64,000 nt of DNA from an uncultured Pelagibacteraceae bacterium. Its GTDB lineage: Bacteria; Pseudomonadota; Alphaproteobacteria; Pelagibacterales; Pelagibacteraceae. Shown here piece after piece: positions 8,666 to 17,873 of the stretch. The stretch is from assembly GCA_902579985.1 (NCBI GenBank), contig CACHIV010000001.1:1-64000 (forward strand), given 5' to 3'. The notes under the pieces are model-generated. The model saw only the letters and a list, made by a program, of their open reading frames with translations. It was not told the origin of the DNA and did no database searches. Position numbers and translations under genes: made by a program. Every line of letters begins with the position of its first letter. Position 1 is the first letter of the stretch.

Positions 8666-8702
8666 GGGTGGTTGAGGGAGACTAAGGCCACCCCTACCTT
8701 AG
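8666..8702. other. compact GC-rich inverted repeats with pseudoknot topology
   Basis: In the gap between two convergent genes there are two interleaved 6-bp complementary pairs: GGGTGG (8666-8671) with CCACCC (8688-8693), and CTAAGG (8682-8687) with CCTTAG (8697-8702). The order a-b-a'-b' is that of an H-type pseudoknot, with a 10-base first loop, no bases between the stems and a 3-base last loop. No T-tract follows on either strand, so it is not an ordinary intrinsic terminator. It stands out as a GC island in an A/T-rich gap. It could be an RNA 3' end element, a small RNA, or a bidirectional transcription block. Confidence 0.5.
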
Positions 8703-8716
8703 ATCATATTAAAGTT

Positions 8717-10027
8717 TCAAACCAAATATTTTTTCAATTTATCTGAAGTAATTATCTTTTTAGTATTCATATAATTTTCATGATTTTCTTCTATATTTTT
8801 TAATTCATAAAGATAATTAGCCATTATTCCAAAAGATCTCTGAAAACCAACTTCAGAAATATTAGCATTAATAACTATATCCTCTACTATTGCTCCGTTA
8901 CCTAAATGAAATCTACTAACTTCATTAATAGGTAATCCTTTGGTGTTTTTTTCATTGACTATATAATGTGCAACTAATTTTTTAATTGCCTTGCTATTTT
9001 CAATAATTCTTTTGTCGCCTATTTTTAAGTTCTTTGATTTTAAAAAAGAAATATCTTTTCCAACTGTGTCTTGTAAAATATTTTTTAATCTTTTTTCTTC
9101 TAAATATGAAAACCAGTCTCTAAAACCAGGTATTGGGGATAAGGTTCCAAAATTTTTAATATGAGGTAACTCTTCTTGAATTTCATACACTACTCTTTTA
9201 ATTAAAAAATTACCTAAAGTTACTCTGGATAAGCCATCCTGACAGTTGCTAATAGAATAAAAAGTTGCTGTATCATTCTTTTTATTACCTGCGGCTGTTG
9301 GTTTAAGTAATTCTTGTATAGATTTCCCCAAACCTTTTGTCAGAGCTACTTCAACAAAAATAATTGGTTCATCTTCAAGCGCAGGATGAAAATAAGAAAA
9401 AAATCTTCTATCTTCTCCCAATCGTCTTTTAAGCTCATTCATATCTTTAATTTGATGAACTCTTTCGTATTCAATAATTTTCTCTAAAACTGCTGCTTTA
9501 GTATCCCAAGTAATTTTTTCAAGTTTTAAAAATCCTGGATTAAACCATGCTCTAAATAAATGTCTTAGATCATTGTCTAGAGGAGTCAAATCTGAATTAT
9601 TTTTTAATACTTTAATTAGATCTTCTCTTAATGAAACAATTATTGCAGTTCCATTAGGAGCCATGTTCATTCTTCTAAAAAGTTCTCTTCTGCTACCCTC
9701 GGATACTTTAAATAAATCTGATAAAGTTTTTTCATTTTGTGAACTTTTATAAATATCTATTGCTTGATTTACTTTTGTAAAACTAGGTTTATATTTTTCA
9801 TTAATTTTTTTAAAAAATAAAAGTTTTTTCTCTTCAGATAAAGTTTGGTATAACTCTGTAATGTCTCTTGCAACAGTGATCCCAAAAGCAGCTCCTTTGT
9901 TAGAAATAAGGTCGTCACATAAAGATACTATAGATTCAACATCATTCTTTTTAATACTTTCTTTTTTTTTAAAAATTTTTTTTCCTACATCGGCTATTGA
10001 TGAGATTATATCTTTTAAATTAAACAT
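8717..10027 (-). CDS. malonyl-CoA decarboxylase
   Basis: Converts malonyl-CoA to acetyl-CoA and CO2. The family features are clear: a helical N-terminal part, then YFHPALEDEPIIFVEVALT, the serine-containing SISNCQDGL loop, PIPGFRDW, and RFHLGNGA with His374, matching the catalytic His of characterised enzymes. The length of 436 is normal for bacterial MatA-type proteins. It is the last gene of a minus-strand run dctP-dctQ-dctM-dusA-tauE-mcd, 13 bases after the TauE-type gene. A TRAP transporter plus MatA resembles the malonate operon of rhizobia, but no malonyl-CoA synthetase is seen here. Removal of malonyl-CoA from other pathways is an alternative role. Confidence 0.88.
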   Translation of the reverse strand: MFNLKDIISSIADVGKKIFKKKESIKKNDVESIVSLCDDLISNKGAAFGITVARDITELYQTLSEEKKLLFFKKINEKYKPSFTKVNQAIDIYKSSQNEKTLSDLFKVSEGSRRELFRRMNMAPNGTAIIVSLREDLIKVLKNNSDLTPLDNDLRHLFRAWFNPGFLKLEKITWDTKAAVLEKIIEYERVHQIKDMNELKRRLGEDRRFFSYFHPALEDEPIIFVEVALTKGLGKSIQELLKPTAAGNKKNDTATFYSISNCQDGLSRVTLGNFLIKRVVYEIQEELPHIKNFGTLSPIPGFRDWFSYLEEKRLKNILQDTVGKDISFLKSKNLKIGDKRIIENSKAIKKLVAHYIVNEKNTKGLPINEVSRFHLGNGAIVEDIVINANISEVGFQRSFGIMANYLYELKNIEENHENYMNTKKIITSDKLKKYLV

Positions 10028-10040
10028 TTTTTTTACAGAA

Positions 10041-10877
10041 TTAAGTTATATTTAAATATTCAATAAATGATCTAAAAGAAACAATTATTAAAAAAATTCC
10101 AAAAATCTTACTTAGTAATTTTTTATCGATCTTATAAACTGCTTTTGCGCCAAGTCGAGCCGTAATCATTGTCACAGGAACAAAAACTATAAATCCCAAA
10201 AGATTTATATAACCATAACTAAAAGGTGAATTAACATTATTAATAATTTTTCCTCCTGTAATCATTGTAATAGTTCCACTCACTGCTATCAAAAATCCAA
10301 TGGCCGCAGCAGTTCCAATTGATTTTCTTATATCATAACCAAATGTCCTCATAAAAGGAACCATAAGTGAACCGCCACCGATTCCTAAAGGCACAGATAT
10401 AAAACCAATAATTATACCTGATATTTTTTTTACAATATTAGATATTACTTTGGGACTTTCTACAAGTTGCTCTCTTAAAAAAATAAAAAAGAGACCTACT
10501 ATAAAAGCAAATATTGAAAAAAATAAAACTAACCCAGGAGTCTTCATATTAACTGCTAAGAATGTTCCTCCAATTACTCCAGCTAGAATAAAAAGACCAA
10601 AAGATTTAACCATTTTAAAATCAACTGCATCATATTCCATATGCGTTGTTGTTGATATGATAGAGGTTGGAATAATTATAGCTAAAGAAGTTCCAACCGA
10701 TAAATGCATTCTTGTAACAATATCAAAATCTAAAACTGTAAAAGCGTAATATAATGCTGGTACCATTATTATCCCACCTCCAACTCCAAGTAGTCCAGCC
10801 ATAAAGCCTGCAACTGCTGCTGCAATTGCCAAAACACTTAAAAGATTAATTATCTCTACAGAATTTAAAATCTCCAT
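10041..10877 (-). CDS. TauE/SafE-family (DUF81) membrane exporter
   Basis: A 278-residue protein with about eight membrane segments and the two internal glycine-rich repeats of this family (GLLGVGGGIIMVPAL near residue 29, PLGIGGGSLMVPFM near residue 162). Known members move sulfite, sulfoacetate or other organic anions across the inner membrane. The start ATG overlaps the dusA stop by one base (TAATG). Position between dusA and malonyl-CoA decarboxylase gives no direct substrate hint; a carboxylate or sulfonate product of this region is a reasonable guess. Confidence 0.8.
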   Translation of the reverse strand: MEILNSVEIINLLSVLAIAAAVAGFMAGLLGVGGGIIMVPALYYAFTVLDFDIVTRMHLSVGTSLAIIIPTSIISTTTHMEYDAVDFKMVKSFGLFILAGVIGGTFLAVNMKTPGLVLFFSIFAFIVGLFFIFLREQLVESPKVISNIVKKISGIIIGFISVPLGIGGGSLMVPFMRTFGYDIRKSIGTAAAIGFLIAVSGTITMITGGKIINNVNSPFSYGYINLLGFIVFVPVTMITARLGAKAVYKIDKKLLSKIFGIFLIIVSFRSFIEYLNIT

Positions 10878-11881
10878 TATATATTTGCCTGATTTGCTTT
10901 TTCATTATTTTGAACAATTGTCATTATATACTTTGCTTTTTGAAAATCTGAATCTCTAGCCATCATATTATCGCTCAAATATCTTTTCCACTCTTTTGAG
11001 CCAATTTGACCATGGTATAAACCAACTGTGTGTCTCATAATATGATTAACTTTTGTTCCTAATTTCACTTCTCTATCTAAGTATTTTAAAAGTTTTTCAA
11101 CAACTTGTTCTCTTGTTGGGTTATTTTTTGTTTTAAATATTTTTTTTTCAATTTCCACAAGAGAGTAAGGATTTTGATAAATTGATCGACCGATCATTAC
11201 TCCATCACAAAATTTTAAATGACTATTTATTTCATCTATTTTAGAAATTCCTCCATTAATTATAATTTCTAAATCATGGTTTTCTTTTTTTATATTATAA
11301 ACCATATCATAGTTTAATTTAGGAATATTCAAATTTTGTTTTGGTGTGAGGCCACTAAGGATTGCTTTTCTAGCATGTAAGATAAAAGTTTTTGTACCAG
11401 CAACTTTCATTTTATTTATAAAATTATTTAAATAATTGAAATCTTCAGTGTTATCAAACCCTATTCTAGTTTTGGCAGTTACAGGTATATTGCAGCTATT
11501 AACCATGGAATTTATACAGTCAGCTACTAAATCTGGTTCTTTCATTAAACATGCACCAAACTTATTTTTTTGAACTTTTTTACTTGGACAACCCAAATTT
11601 ATATTTATTTCATCATAACCCATGTCTTCAGCAATTTTAGCGACTTCAGCTAATTCTTTTTTATCTGATCCTCCTACTTGTAATGCTAAAGGTTTTTCTT
11701 CCTCACTAAATGATAAAATTTTTTTTCTATCCCCATGTATTGCAGATTTAGTTGCTACCATTTCTGAGTAGAGCATCACATTTTTACTCATTAATCTTAA
11801 GAAGAAACGATCATGCCTATCGGTACAATCCATCATAGGAGCAACTGAAATTTTTCTGTTAATTTTTTTTTTAGTATCCAA
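10877..11881 (-). CDS. dusA: tRNA-dihydrouridine synthase A
   Basis: An FMN enzyme that reduces uridines in the tRNA D-loop. Seen: SVAPMMDCTDRHDRFF at the N-terminus (FMN phosphate site and DusA-type CTDRH), ININLGCPSKKVQ, the catalytic Cys111 in FGACLM, and the DusA-type C-terminus with RHTVGLYHGQ. At 334 residues it has normal length. It overlaps the stop of dctM by 11 bases and the start of the TauE gene by one, so a housekeeping tRNA enzyme is embedded in a transport/catabolic run, as often happens in streamlined genomes. Confidence 0.92.
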   Translation of the reverse strand: MDTKKKINRKISVAPMMDCTDRHDRFFLRLMSKNVMLYSEMVATKSAIHGDRKKILSFSEEEKPLALQVGGSDKKELAEVAKIAEDMGYDEININLGCPSKKVQKNKFGACLMKEPDLVADCINSMVNSCNIPVTAKTRIGFDNTEDFNYLNNFINKMKVAGTKTFILHARKAILSGLTPKQNLNIPKLNYDMVYNIKKENHDLEIIINGGISKIDEINSHLKFCDGVMIGRSIYQNPYSLVEIEKKIFKTKNNPTREQVVEKLLKYLDREVKLGTKVNHIMRHTVGLYHGQIGSKEWKRYLSDNMMARDSDFQKAKYIMTIVQNNEKANQANI

Positions 11882-13202
11882 GGGCTTTACCCATTATTTT
11901 ATCAGGAAACCATGTAACAATCTCAGGAAAAATACATAAAATTACAATGGCTAAAGCCATTATTATCATAAATGGTATAGATCCTTTTAAAATTTCTGAC
12001 AAACTAACATCTGGAGTAATTCCTTTTATAATATAAAGATTTAAACCCACCGGAGGTGTTATTAATCCTATCTCCATATTTATAGTAAATACAATTGCAA
12101 ACCAATAGGGATCAAAACCTAATGTTGTGATTACAGGTAATAAAATTGCAGAAGTCATTACAATTACTGCAACTGGTGGTAAGAAGAAACCAGCTATTAG
12201 AAGAAATATATTAATTAAAATAAATACAACCCATTTATTCGAGCTTAATTCAACCATGCTCTGTGCTAATGACTGAGTTACATAAAGTTGTGAAAGTGTA
12301 AACGCAAAAAGATATGATGCAGCAATAATAAACATTATCATCACACTTTCTTTCATTGAAACTTTAACAATGTTCCAAATCTTTTTTGGCTGATAAATTT
12401 TATAAACAACAGCAATTAATACAAAAACTAAGAATGCTCCAACTCCAGATGCCTCTGATGGTGTTGCTACTCCTCCATAAAGCACATACAAAACTCCAGC
12501 TATAATTGCTAAGAAAGGGAGAATTCTTGGTAATACTTCGAGTTTTTCTTTTAAAGTAGGTCTTACTCTATTTCTTAGAGCTTTTGCTGCATCTTTATCA
12601 ATAAAATAACTGTGTATTAGAGCCCAAATTGAAAACATCCCTGCCAACATAAAACCTGGTATAAGACCACATAAAAATAATCTACCAATTGATGTACCTG
12701 TTGCTATTCCATAAACAATTAAAACAATACTAGGAGGAATTAATACTCCTAAAGTTCCACCTGCTGCAATGGTTCCAGTTGCAATTTGATCAGAGTATCC
12801 TCTTTTTCTCATTTCAGGAATCCCCATAGTTCCAATTGCTGCACAAGTTGCTGGGCTTGATCCACTTAATGCTGCAAAAATCGAACAAGCTCCAATATTA
12901 GAAATTACTAATCCTCCTGGGACTCTCCAAAGCCATCTATCTAATCCAATATATAAATCTTTCCCTGCAGGGGAATTTGCAACCGCCATTCCCATCAAGA
13001 TAAACATTGGTATGGAAAGTAAAACAAAAGAGTTTAGTCCTGCAAAAAATGTTTCAGCAAAAACATCAAGCATTTGAAAACCTTCAAATGTTACTAACAA
13101 AGCTATCGAAACAAAACTCAAACCAAAAGCAATTGGAATTCCAGAAAAGAGTACCATTAAAGTAAAAACTGCAACTATTATGGCTATTATCAATGGATCC
13201 AT
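11871..13202 (-). CDS. dctM: TRAP transporter large permease (DctM-like)
   Basis: The large membrane subunit of a tripartite periplasmic transporter, expected to carry sodium-coupled substrate movement. It has 443 residues and about twelve hydrophobic segments, with family landmarks SIPMFILMGM, ALSGSSPATCAAIGTMGIPEM and the C-terminal GLITPPVGLNLYI. It lies one base after the small permease (stop 13203, start 13202). Substrate cannot be read from this subunit. Confidence 0.93.
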   Translation of the reverse strand: MDPLIIAIIVAVFTLMVLFSGIPIAFGLSFVSIALLVTFEGFQMLDVFAETFFAGLNSFVLLSIPMFILMGMAVANSPAGKDLYIGLDRWLWRVPGGLVISNIGACSIFAALSGSSPATCAAIGTMGIPEMRKRGYSDQIATGTIAAGGTLGVLIPPSIVLIVYGIATGTSIGRLFLCGLIPGFMLAGMFSIWALIHSYFIDKDAAKALRNRVRPTLKEKLEVLPRILPFLAIIAGVLYVLYGGVATPSEASGVGAFLVFVLIAVVYKIYQPKKIWNIVKVSMKESVMIMFIIAASYLFAFTLSQLYVTQSLAQSMVELSSNKWVVFILINIFLLIAGFFLPPVAVIVMTSAILLPVITTLGFDPYWFAIVFTINMEIGLITPPVGLNLYIIKGITPDVSLSEILKGSIPFMIIMALAIVILCIFPEIVTWFPDKIMGKALGY

Positions 13203-13697
13203 TTAATTAAAATCCTCGTCATCAGTTAATTTTATAATTTCTGCTATATACTGTAATATCATTAATAAAGCTCCTAACATCATAGATGAATATGGTATCC
13301 ATAGTGGTGGGTCCCAAACAGTGCCTGTTGAATAATTTTTAGTAAATGCTTCCTCTACCATTAAAAAACCAAAGTAGAATAAAATTAAGAAAAAAAGTAA
13401 ACTAATAGAAGATGTAAAAATCTTTAATCTGATTATATTTTTTTTTGATAAAAAATCATAAATCCATTCCATACTTACATGAGCTTTTTCACTTAAGACA
13501 TATACACTTCCAATAAAAGTTGAAGCAACTAACAACATAGTGACAAGTTCTGTTTGCCATGTAATTGCTCTTTGAAAAAAATATCTTTCAAAAACAAGCT
13601 CAACGATTACCAAAATTGATAAGAGTAATGCTAATACAGCGAAAGCACCACATGCTTTAGCAATTAAATCACAAAATTTTAGGTATATATTTTTCAT
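13203..13697 (-). CDS. dctQ: TRAP transporter small permease (DctQ-like)
   Basis: A 164-residue, four-helix membrane subunit. The second and third segments carry the usual WQTELVTMLLVASTFIGSVYVL and EKAHVSMEW landmarks of DctQ proteins. It sits between the binding protein and the large permease in the standard P-Q-M order. Its ATG (13697) is immediately preceded by the T-run of a strong hairpin, so its expression is probably held below that of the binding protein. Confidence 0.9.
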   Translation of the reverse strand: MKNIYLKFCDLIAKACGAFAVLALLLSILVIVELVFERYFFQRAITWQTELVTMLLVASTFIGSVYVLSEKAHVSMEWIYDFLSKKNIIRLKIFTSSISLLFFLILFYFGFLMVEEAFTKNYSTGTVWDPPLWIPYSSMMLGALLMILQYIAEIIKLTDDEDFN

Positions 13698-13702
13698 AAA
13701 AA

Positions 13703-13733
13703 AACCCCTACTTAATAAGAATAAATAGGGGTT
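13703..13733 (-). terminator. intra-operon hairpin with T-run between dctP and dctQ
   Basis: Perfect 8-bp arms, AACCCCTA and TAGGGGTT (13726-13733 and 13703-13710), with a 15-base loop, followed on the minus strand by a run of T that ends directly at the dctQ start codon. It has the form of a leaky intrinsic terminator or an mRNA 3' stabiliser. The only purine-rich bases near dctQ (AGGGG) lie in the stem, so it may also hinder ribosome binding. Likely effect: more binding protein than permease. Confidence 0.7.
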
Positions 13734-13747
13734 CTTTATATATTATT

Positions 13748-14758
13748 TTATTTAACTGCTAAAGCCATTTCCATTAATTTATCACCACCTTGCACTTTCT
13801 CAGCAAATGCTTTGTGTGAAGACTTCTTGGCAATTTCTACCCAAGCAGCATGGTCTTTTGCATCCATGTATACTAATTTAACACCTGCAGCTTTGTAGGC
13901 ATCCTCAAACTTTTTATCTAAGTTTTCTACCTGTGCTGTCATATATTTCTCTGCTACTTTTCCAGCTTTCATTAAAGCTTTTTGCTGCTTAGAATTTAAA
14001 GCATCAAAAGACTTTTTAGACATAAGAATTGGTTCGTACATAAACCATAGTCCAAATTTTCCTGGAGGTGTTGCACATGAAACTTGTTCATAAATTTTAT
14101 AACTTACAAAACTTCCTGAACTTGTATTTGCACCTGTCAATACTCCTGTTTGTAAACCAGTATAAATTTCAGATGAAGGCATACTTTGAATACCCGCTCC
14201 TGCTGCTTCTAACATTTGGTTAAACGCTTTACCTGCAGCTCTCATAACTTGTCCTTTAGCATCGCTAGGATTTTTAATACATTTAGTTTTTGATGCAAAA
14301 CCACCTCCTAACCATGCGTCAGATAAAACTACTACACCAGCGTCGTTAATTATTCTTTTAATCTCTGTCATCATTGGTCCTTTATTAAATCTCAATGCAT
14401 GATCATGATTTTTAACTGTTCCAGGCATTAAAGTTGCATCGAACTCTGGATGAAATTTAGATGCATAAGCCAATGGGAATGCAGAAATATCCAATTGACC
14501 AGTTGTCATTGGTTTCCACTGTTCCTTTGGTTTATATAATGATTTAGCTGGATAAATTCTAATATCTATTCCAACGTTTGCTTTTTTAACCTCATCTGCA
14601 ATTATTTGTACCATTTCATGACGTGGGTCAAAAGATCCATCAGCTCTTGGTGTTCCTGGCCATTGATGACTAGCTTTAAGTGTCACAGCAAAAGCAGAGC
14701 CAACAGTTGTAAGAACAAAAACTAATGAAGTTAAATATAAAGATATTTTTCTTAACAT
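13748..14758 (-). CDS. dctP: TRAP transporter periplasmic substrate-binding protein (DctP-like)
   Basis: Has a clear Sec signal peptide (residues 1-24, ending SAFA) and the DctP fold. The Arg in the motif GQVMRAAGKAF (about residue 170) is the position that normally salt-bridges a substrate carboxylate, which points to an organic acid ligand. GAGGAG lies seven bases before the ATG. It is the first gene of the minus-strand TRAP run and is divergent from the CoA-transferase gene, with 83 bases between the starts. The family spans dicarboxylates, keto acids, sugar acids and ectoine, so the ligand is open. Confidence 0.9.
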   Translation of the reverse strand: MLRKISLYLTSLVFVLTTVGSAFAVTLKASHQWPGTPRADGSFDPRHEMVQIIADEVKKANVGIDIRIYPAKSLYKPKEQWKPMTTGQLDISAFPLAYASKFHPEFDATLMPGTVKNHDHALRFNKGPMMTEIKRIINDAGVVVLSDAWLGGGFASKTKCIKNPSDAKGQVMRAAGKAFNQMLEAAGAGIQSMPSSEIYTGLQTGVLTGANTSSGSFVSYKIYEQVSCATPPGKFGLWFMYEPILMSKKSFDALNSKQQKALMKAGKVAEKYMTAQVENLDKKFEDAYKAAGVKLVYMDAKDHAAWVEIAKKSSHKAFAEKVQGGDKLMEMALAVK

Positions 14759-14841
14759 TATAATCTCCTCTATTATTATTTATTTGATGCATTAAAATAA
14801 AGATATTGATAAGAGTCAATACTACAAAGTACACTTATATT

Positions 14842-15984
14842 ATGAATGGACCATTAAAAAACCTTCTAGTAATTGACTTAACTAGAGTTCTAGTAGGACC
14901 TTATTGCACAATGATACTATCAGACCTTGGGGCAAGGGTAATAAAAATCGAAGCACCTGAAGTTGGTGATGACTCAAGAAAGTTCGGGCCTTTTATAAAA
15001 GATTATTCTGCATACTTTATGTCGTTAAATAGAGGTAAAGAAAGTATTGCTCTAAATTTAAAAAATGATGAAGATAAAAAAATTTTTGAAAAAATATTAT
15101 CAAAAGCAGATATTCTTGTGGAAAATTTCAAACCAGGGACTTTAGAAAAGTGGGGTTTTGGTTGGAAAGAAGTTAGTAAAAAATACCCTAAATTAATTTA
15201 TGCATCTGCATCTGGCTTTGGACAAACTGGGCCGTTAAAAGAATTACCTGCTTATGACATGGTTGTTCAAGGTATGGGTGGTTTAATGAGTGTTACAGGT
15301 CAGCCAAACTCTGAACCAACAAGAGTTGGTACTTCAATTGGAGATATTACAGCTGGTTTGTTTACAGCAATTGGAATTAATGCAGCATTATATGATAGAA
15401 AAAAAACTGGGAAAGGAATGTTCATAGATGTTTCAATGTTAGATTGTCAAATTGCAATATTAGAAAACGCAATTGCAAGATATCTATCTAATAATGAAAT
15501 ACCGAAGCCAATGGGTTCACGACATCCATCTATTGCACCTTTTGAAGCATTTAAAACCAAGGATAGCTATATCATCATTGCTGCTGGAAATGACAAACTA
15601 TTTGAAAAACTTTGTAATGTATTAAATGTTACAAATTTAGTTGATAATGAAAAATTTTCTAATAATTCATCTAGATCTAAAAATATGAATGAATTGAAAA
15701 AAATTTTTGAGGATAAGCTATCATACAAAAATACATCTGATTGGATTGAAGAAATGGAGAAAGATAAAATTCCTTGTGGGCCTATTTTTAATATAAAGGA
15801 AGCAGTTGAAAACCCTCAAATAAAAGAGAGAAATATGATTGTTAAATCTTATCACAAGATCATAGGTGACTTTAAACTTGCTGGAAACCCAATTAAAATG
15901 TCTTCATATAAAGATGAAAAAACTCGAGGAGATATACCTGATCTTGATGAGCACAGAGATAAAATATTAAAAGAGTTTGGTTAA
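14842..15984 (+). CDS. class III (CaiB/BaiF) CoA-transferase
   Basis: Moves CoA between carboxylic acids. Seen: LLVIDLTRVLVGPYC at the N-terminus, LGARVIKIE, the NLKNDEDKK loop, and the catalytic Asp139 in PAYDMVVQGMGG. The frame can be extended to a TTG at 14806, but family alignment begins at MNGPLKNL, so I use ATG 14842 (380 residues, normal for the family). It faces away from dctP and leads the plus-strand set CoA-transferase, aldehyde dehydrogenase, VOC, methyltransferase-like, cupin. The family includes carnitine, formyl/oxalate, succinyl/malate and the DMSP enzyme DddD; the substrate here is not resolved. Confidence 0.88.
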   Translation: MNGPLKNLLVIDLTRVLVGPYCTMILSDLGARVIKIEAPEVGDDSRKFGPFIKDYSAYFMSLNRGKESIALNLKNDEDKKIFEKILSKADILVENFKPGTLEKWGFGWKEVSKKYPKLIYASASGFGQTGPLKELPAYDMVVQGMGGLMSVTGQPNSEPTRVGTSIGDITAGLFTAIGINAALYDRKKTGKGMFIDVSMLDCQIAILENAIARYLSNNEIPKPMGSRHPSIAPFEAFKTKDSYIIIAAGNDKLFEKLCNVLNVTNLVDNEKFSNNSSRSKNMNELKKIFEDKLSYKNTSDWIEEMEKDKIPCGPIFNIKEAVENPQIKERNMIVKSYHKIIGDFKLAGNPIKMSSYKDEKTRGDIPDLDEHRDKILKEFG

Positions 15985-16034
15985 TTAATTTTGAAAAAAA
16001 GCATTCAAGGATATATTGTATTAAAAAAAATTTT

Positions 16035-17468
16035 ATGTTAGATAAAAAAAAATTCTATATTAATGGTAAATGGGTAGACACTAATAATCCAAACAACTTC
16101 AAAGTAATAAATCCATCAACAGAAGAAATTTGTGCAATAATAAATTTAGGAAGTTCTGTAGATACTAATTTAGCTGTTCAGGCTGCCAAAAAAGCTTTTG
16201 TAACTTGGAGAGATACTTCTAAGGAAAAAAGATTAAAATTATTAGAAAAACTATTTGAAATTTATAAATCTAAATGGGATGAAATGACAAATGCAATTTC
16301 TACGGAACTTGGTTGTCCAAAAGATTGGTGTTCTGCAAATCAAACATCTTCGGGGGCAGGTCATATTGAAGATTTCATTAAAAGACTAAAAGAATTTAAT
16401 TTCGAACCTGGATTTGATAATGGTTCAATCAATCATATAGTTTATGAACCAATTGGAGTATGTGGTCTTATAACTCCTTGGAATTGGCCAATAAATCAAA
16501 TTGCATTAAAAGTTATTCCAGCGCTTGCAACGGGTTGTACAATGATTTTAAAACCCTCTGAGATAGCTCCTTTATCAGCAATGTTATTTGCAGAAATGAT
16601 TCATGAAGCTGGTTTTCCTCCAGGTGTATTTAATTTAGTTAATGGAGATGGTCCAGGGGTTGGCACAGATTTATCAGGGCACCCTGATGTTGATATGATT
16701 TCATTTACTGGTTCAACAAGAGCCGGAAAACTAATAACAAAAAATGCTGCAGAAACAATTAAACGAGTTTGTTTAGAATTGGGTGGAAAAGGAGGAAATA
16801 TAGTTTTTGCAGACTCATATCCAGATGCAGTTAGAGATGGGATTAGAAATGTAATGAGTAATTCTGGTCAATCATGTGATGCACCTACACGAATGTTAGT
16901 TGAAAAGTCTATTTATGAAAGAGCTGTAAAAGAGGCTGCTGATGAAGCTAATAAAATTAAAGTTGATTTAGCTTCAAAGACTGGCGACCACATTGGGCCA
17001 GTAATTTCAAAAACACAATATGATAAAATACAAAGTTTAATTAAAAGTGGAATAGAAGAAGGTGCAACGTTAATTGCCGGAGGACCAGACAAACCTGAGG
17101 ATTTAAAAAAAGGATATTTTATAAAACCTACTGTTTTTACGGATGTAAATAATAATATGAGAATAGCAAAAGAAGAAATATTTGGTCCTGTATTATCAAT
17201 TATTCCATTTGAGAATGAGGAGGAAGCAATCAAGATAACTAATGACACTGAGTACGGACTAGGAAATTATCTACAAACAGAGGACAAAGAAAAAGCAAAA
17301 AGAGTTTCAAAAAAATTAAGAGCAGGAATAATTTATGTAAACAATAAGCCGGCAGATTCTGGAACTCCTTTTGGTGGATATAGACAGTCAGGAAATGGTC
17401 GTGAGGGAGGTACTTGGGGTTTACATGAATACCTTGAAGTTAAAACAATTACAGAATGGAATAAATAA
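16035..17468 (+). CDS. NAD(P)-dependent aldehyde dehydrogenase
   Basis: Oxidises an aldehyde to its acid. Catalytic residues are complete: Asn150 in PWNWP, Glu248 in LELGGKGG and Cys281 in SGQSCDAP. Length 477 is standard. The Ser-Cys-Asp-Ala around the nucleophile is a variant of the usual GQxC context. It lies 50 bases after the CoA-transferase and 18 bases before the VOC gene. Substrate candidates from context are semialdehydes from small-osmolyte breakdown. Confidence 0.9.
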   Translation: MLDKKKFYINGKWVDTNNPNNFKVINPSTEEICAIINLGSSVDTNLAVQAAKKAFVTWRDTSKEKRLKLLEKLFEIYKSKWDEMTNAISTELGCPKDWCSANQTSSGAGHIEDFIKRLKEFNFEPGFDNGSINHIVYEPIGVCGLITPWNWPINQIALKVIPALATGCTMILKPSEIAPLSAMLFAEMIHEAGFPPGVFNLVNGDGPGVGTDLSGHPDVDMISFTGSTRAGKLITKNAAETIKRVCLELGGKGGNIVFADSYPDAVRDGIRNVMSNSGQSCDAPTRMLVEKSIYERAVKEAADEANKIKVDLASKTGDHIGPVISKTQYDKIQSLIKSGIEEGATLIAGGPDKPEDLKKGYFIKPTVFTDVNNNMRIAKEEIFGPVLSIIPFENEEEAIKITNDTEYGLGNYLQTEDKEKAKRVSKKLRAGIIYVNNKPADSGTPFGGYRQSGNGREGGTWGLHEYLEVKTITEWNK

Positions 17469-17486
17469 TTTTATTTAAAGAAAATT

Positions 17487-17873
17487 ATGATTGGATACGT
17501 GATGGTTGGAACTAATGATCTTGATCGATCAATAAAATTTTATGATGAACTATTTAAAGTAATTGGCTTACAAAGAACCGATACGGATGATCTCTGTGCT
17601 GGATATATATCTATAAATGGTTCTGGAGCTATAGAATTTTATATAACCAAACCATTTAATAAAGAAAAGGCAACTTCTGGAAATGGTACTCAAGTATCAT
17701 TTATAGTAAACAATAGAGATATAGTTGATAAATTTCATGAGATAGGATTAAAATTGGGAGCACAAAGTGAAGGATCGGGTGGTGAAAGACCAGAGGGATC
17801 TGGAGTTTATTACTCTTATCTTCGTGATTTAGATGGAAATAAGATTTGTGCTTTCACAAACAGTAAGGTGTAA
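17487..17873 (+). CDS. VOC-superfamily (glyoxalase/bleomycin-resistance-like) protein
   Basis: A 128-residue protein with two beta-alpha-beta-beta-beta halves: MVGTNDLDRSIKFYDELF at the start and RDLDGNKICAF at the end. Such proteins bind a metal and act as lyases, isomerases or dioxygenases. The start region and the Glu in SGAIEFYIT provide plausible metal ligands, but the function cannot be assigned. Its stop overlaps the ATG of the next gene by one base (TAATG), so the two are translated together. Confidence 0.75.
   Translation: MIGYVMVGTNDLDRSIKFYDELFKVIGLQRTDTDDLCAGYISINGSGAIEFYITKPFNKEKATSGNGTQVSFIVNNRDIVDKFHEIGLKLGAQSEGSGGERPEGSGVYYSYLRDLDGNKICAFTNSKV

Noticed and set aside
14805-14820. 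Weak inverted repeat ATTGA-N6-TCAAT between dctP and the CoA-transferase gene as an operator
   Set aside because: Only five pairs in A/T-rich DNA; such repeats are expected by chance.
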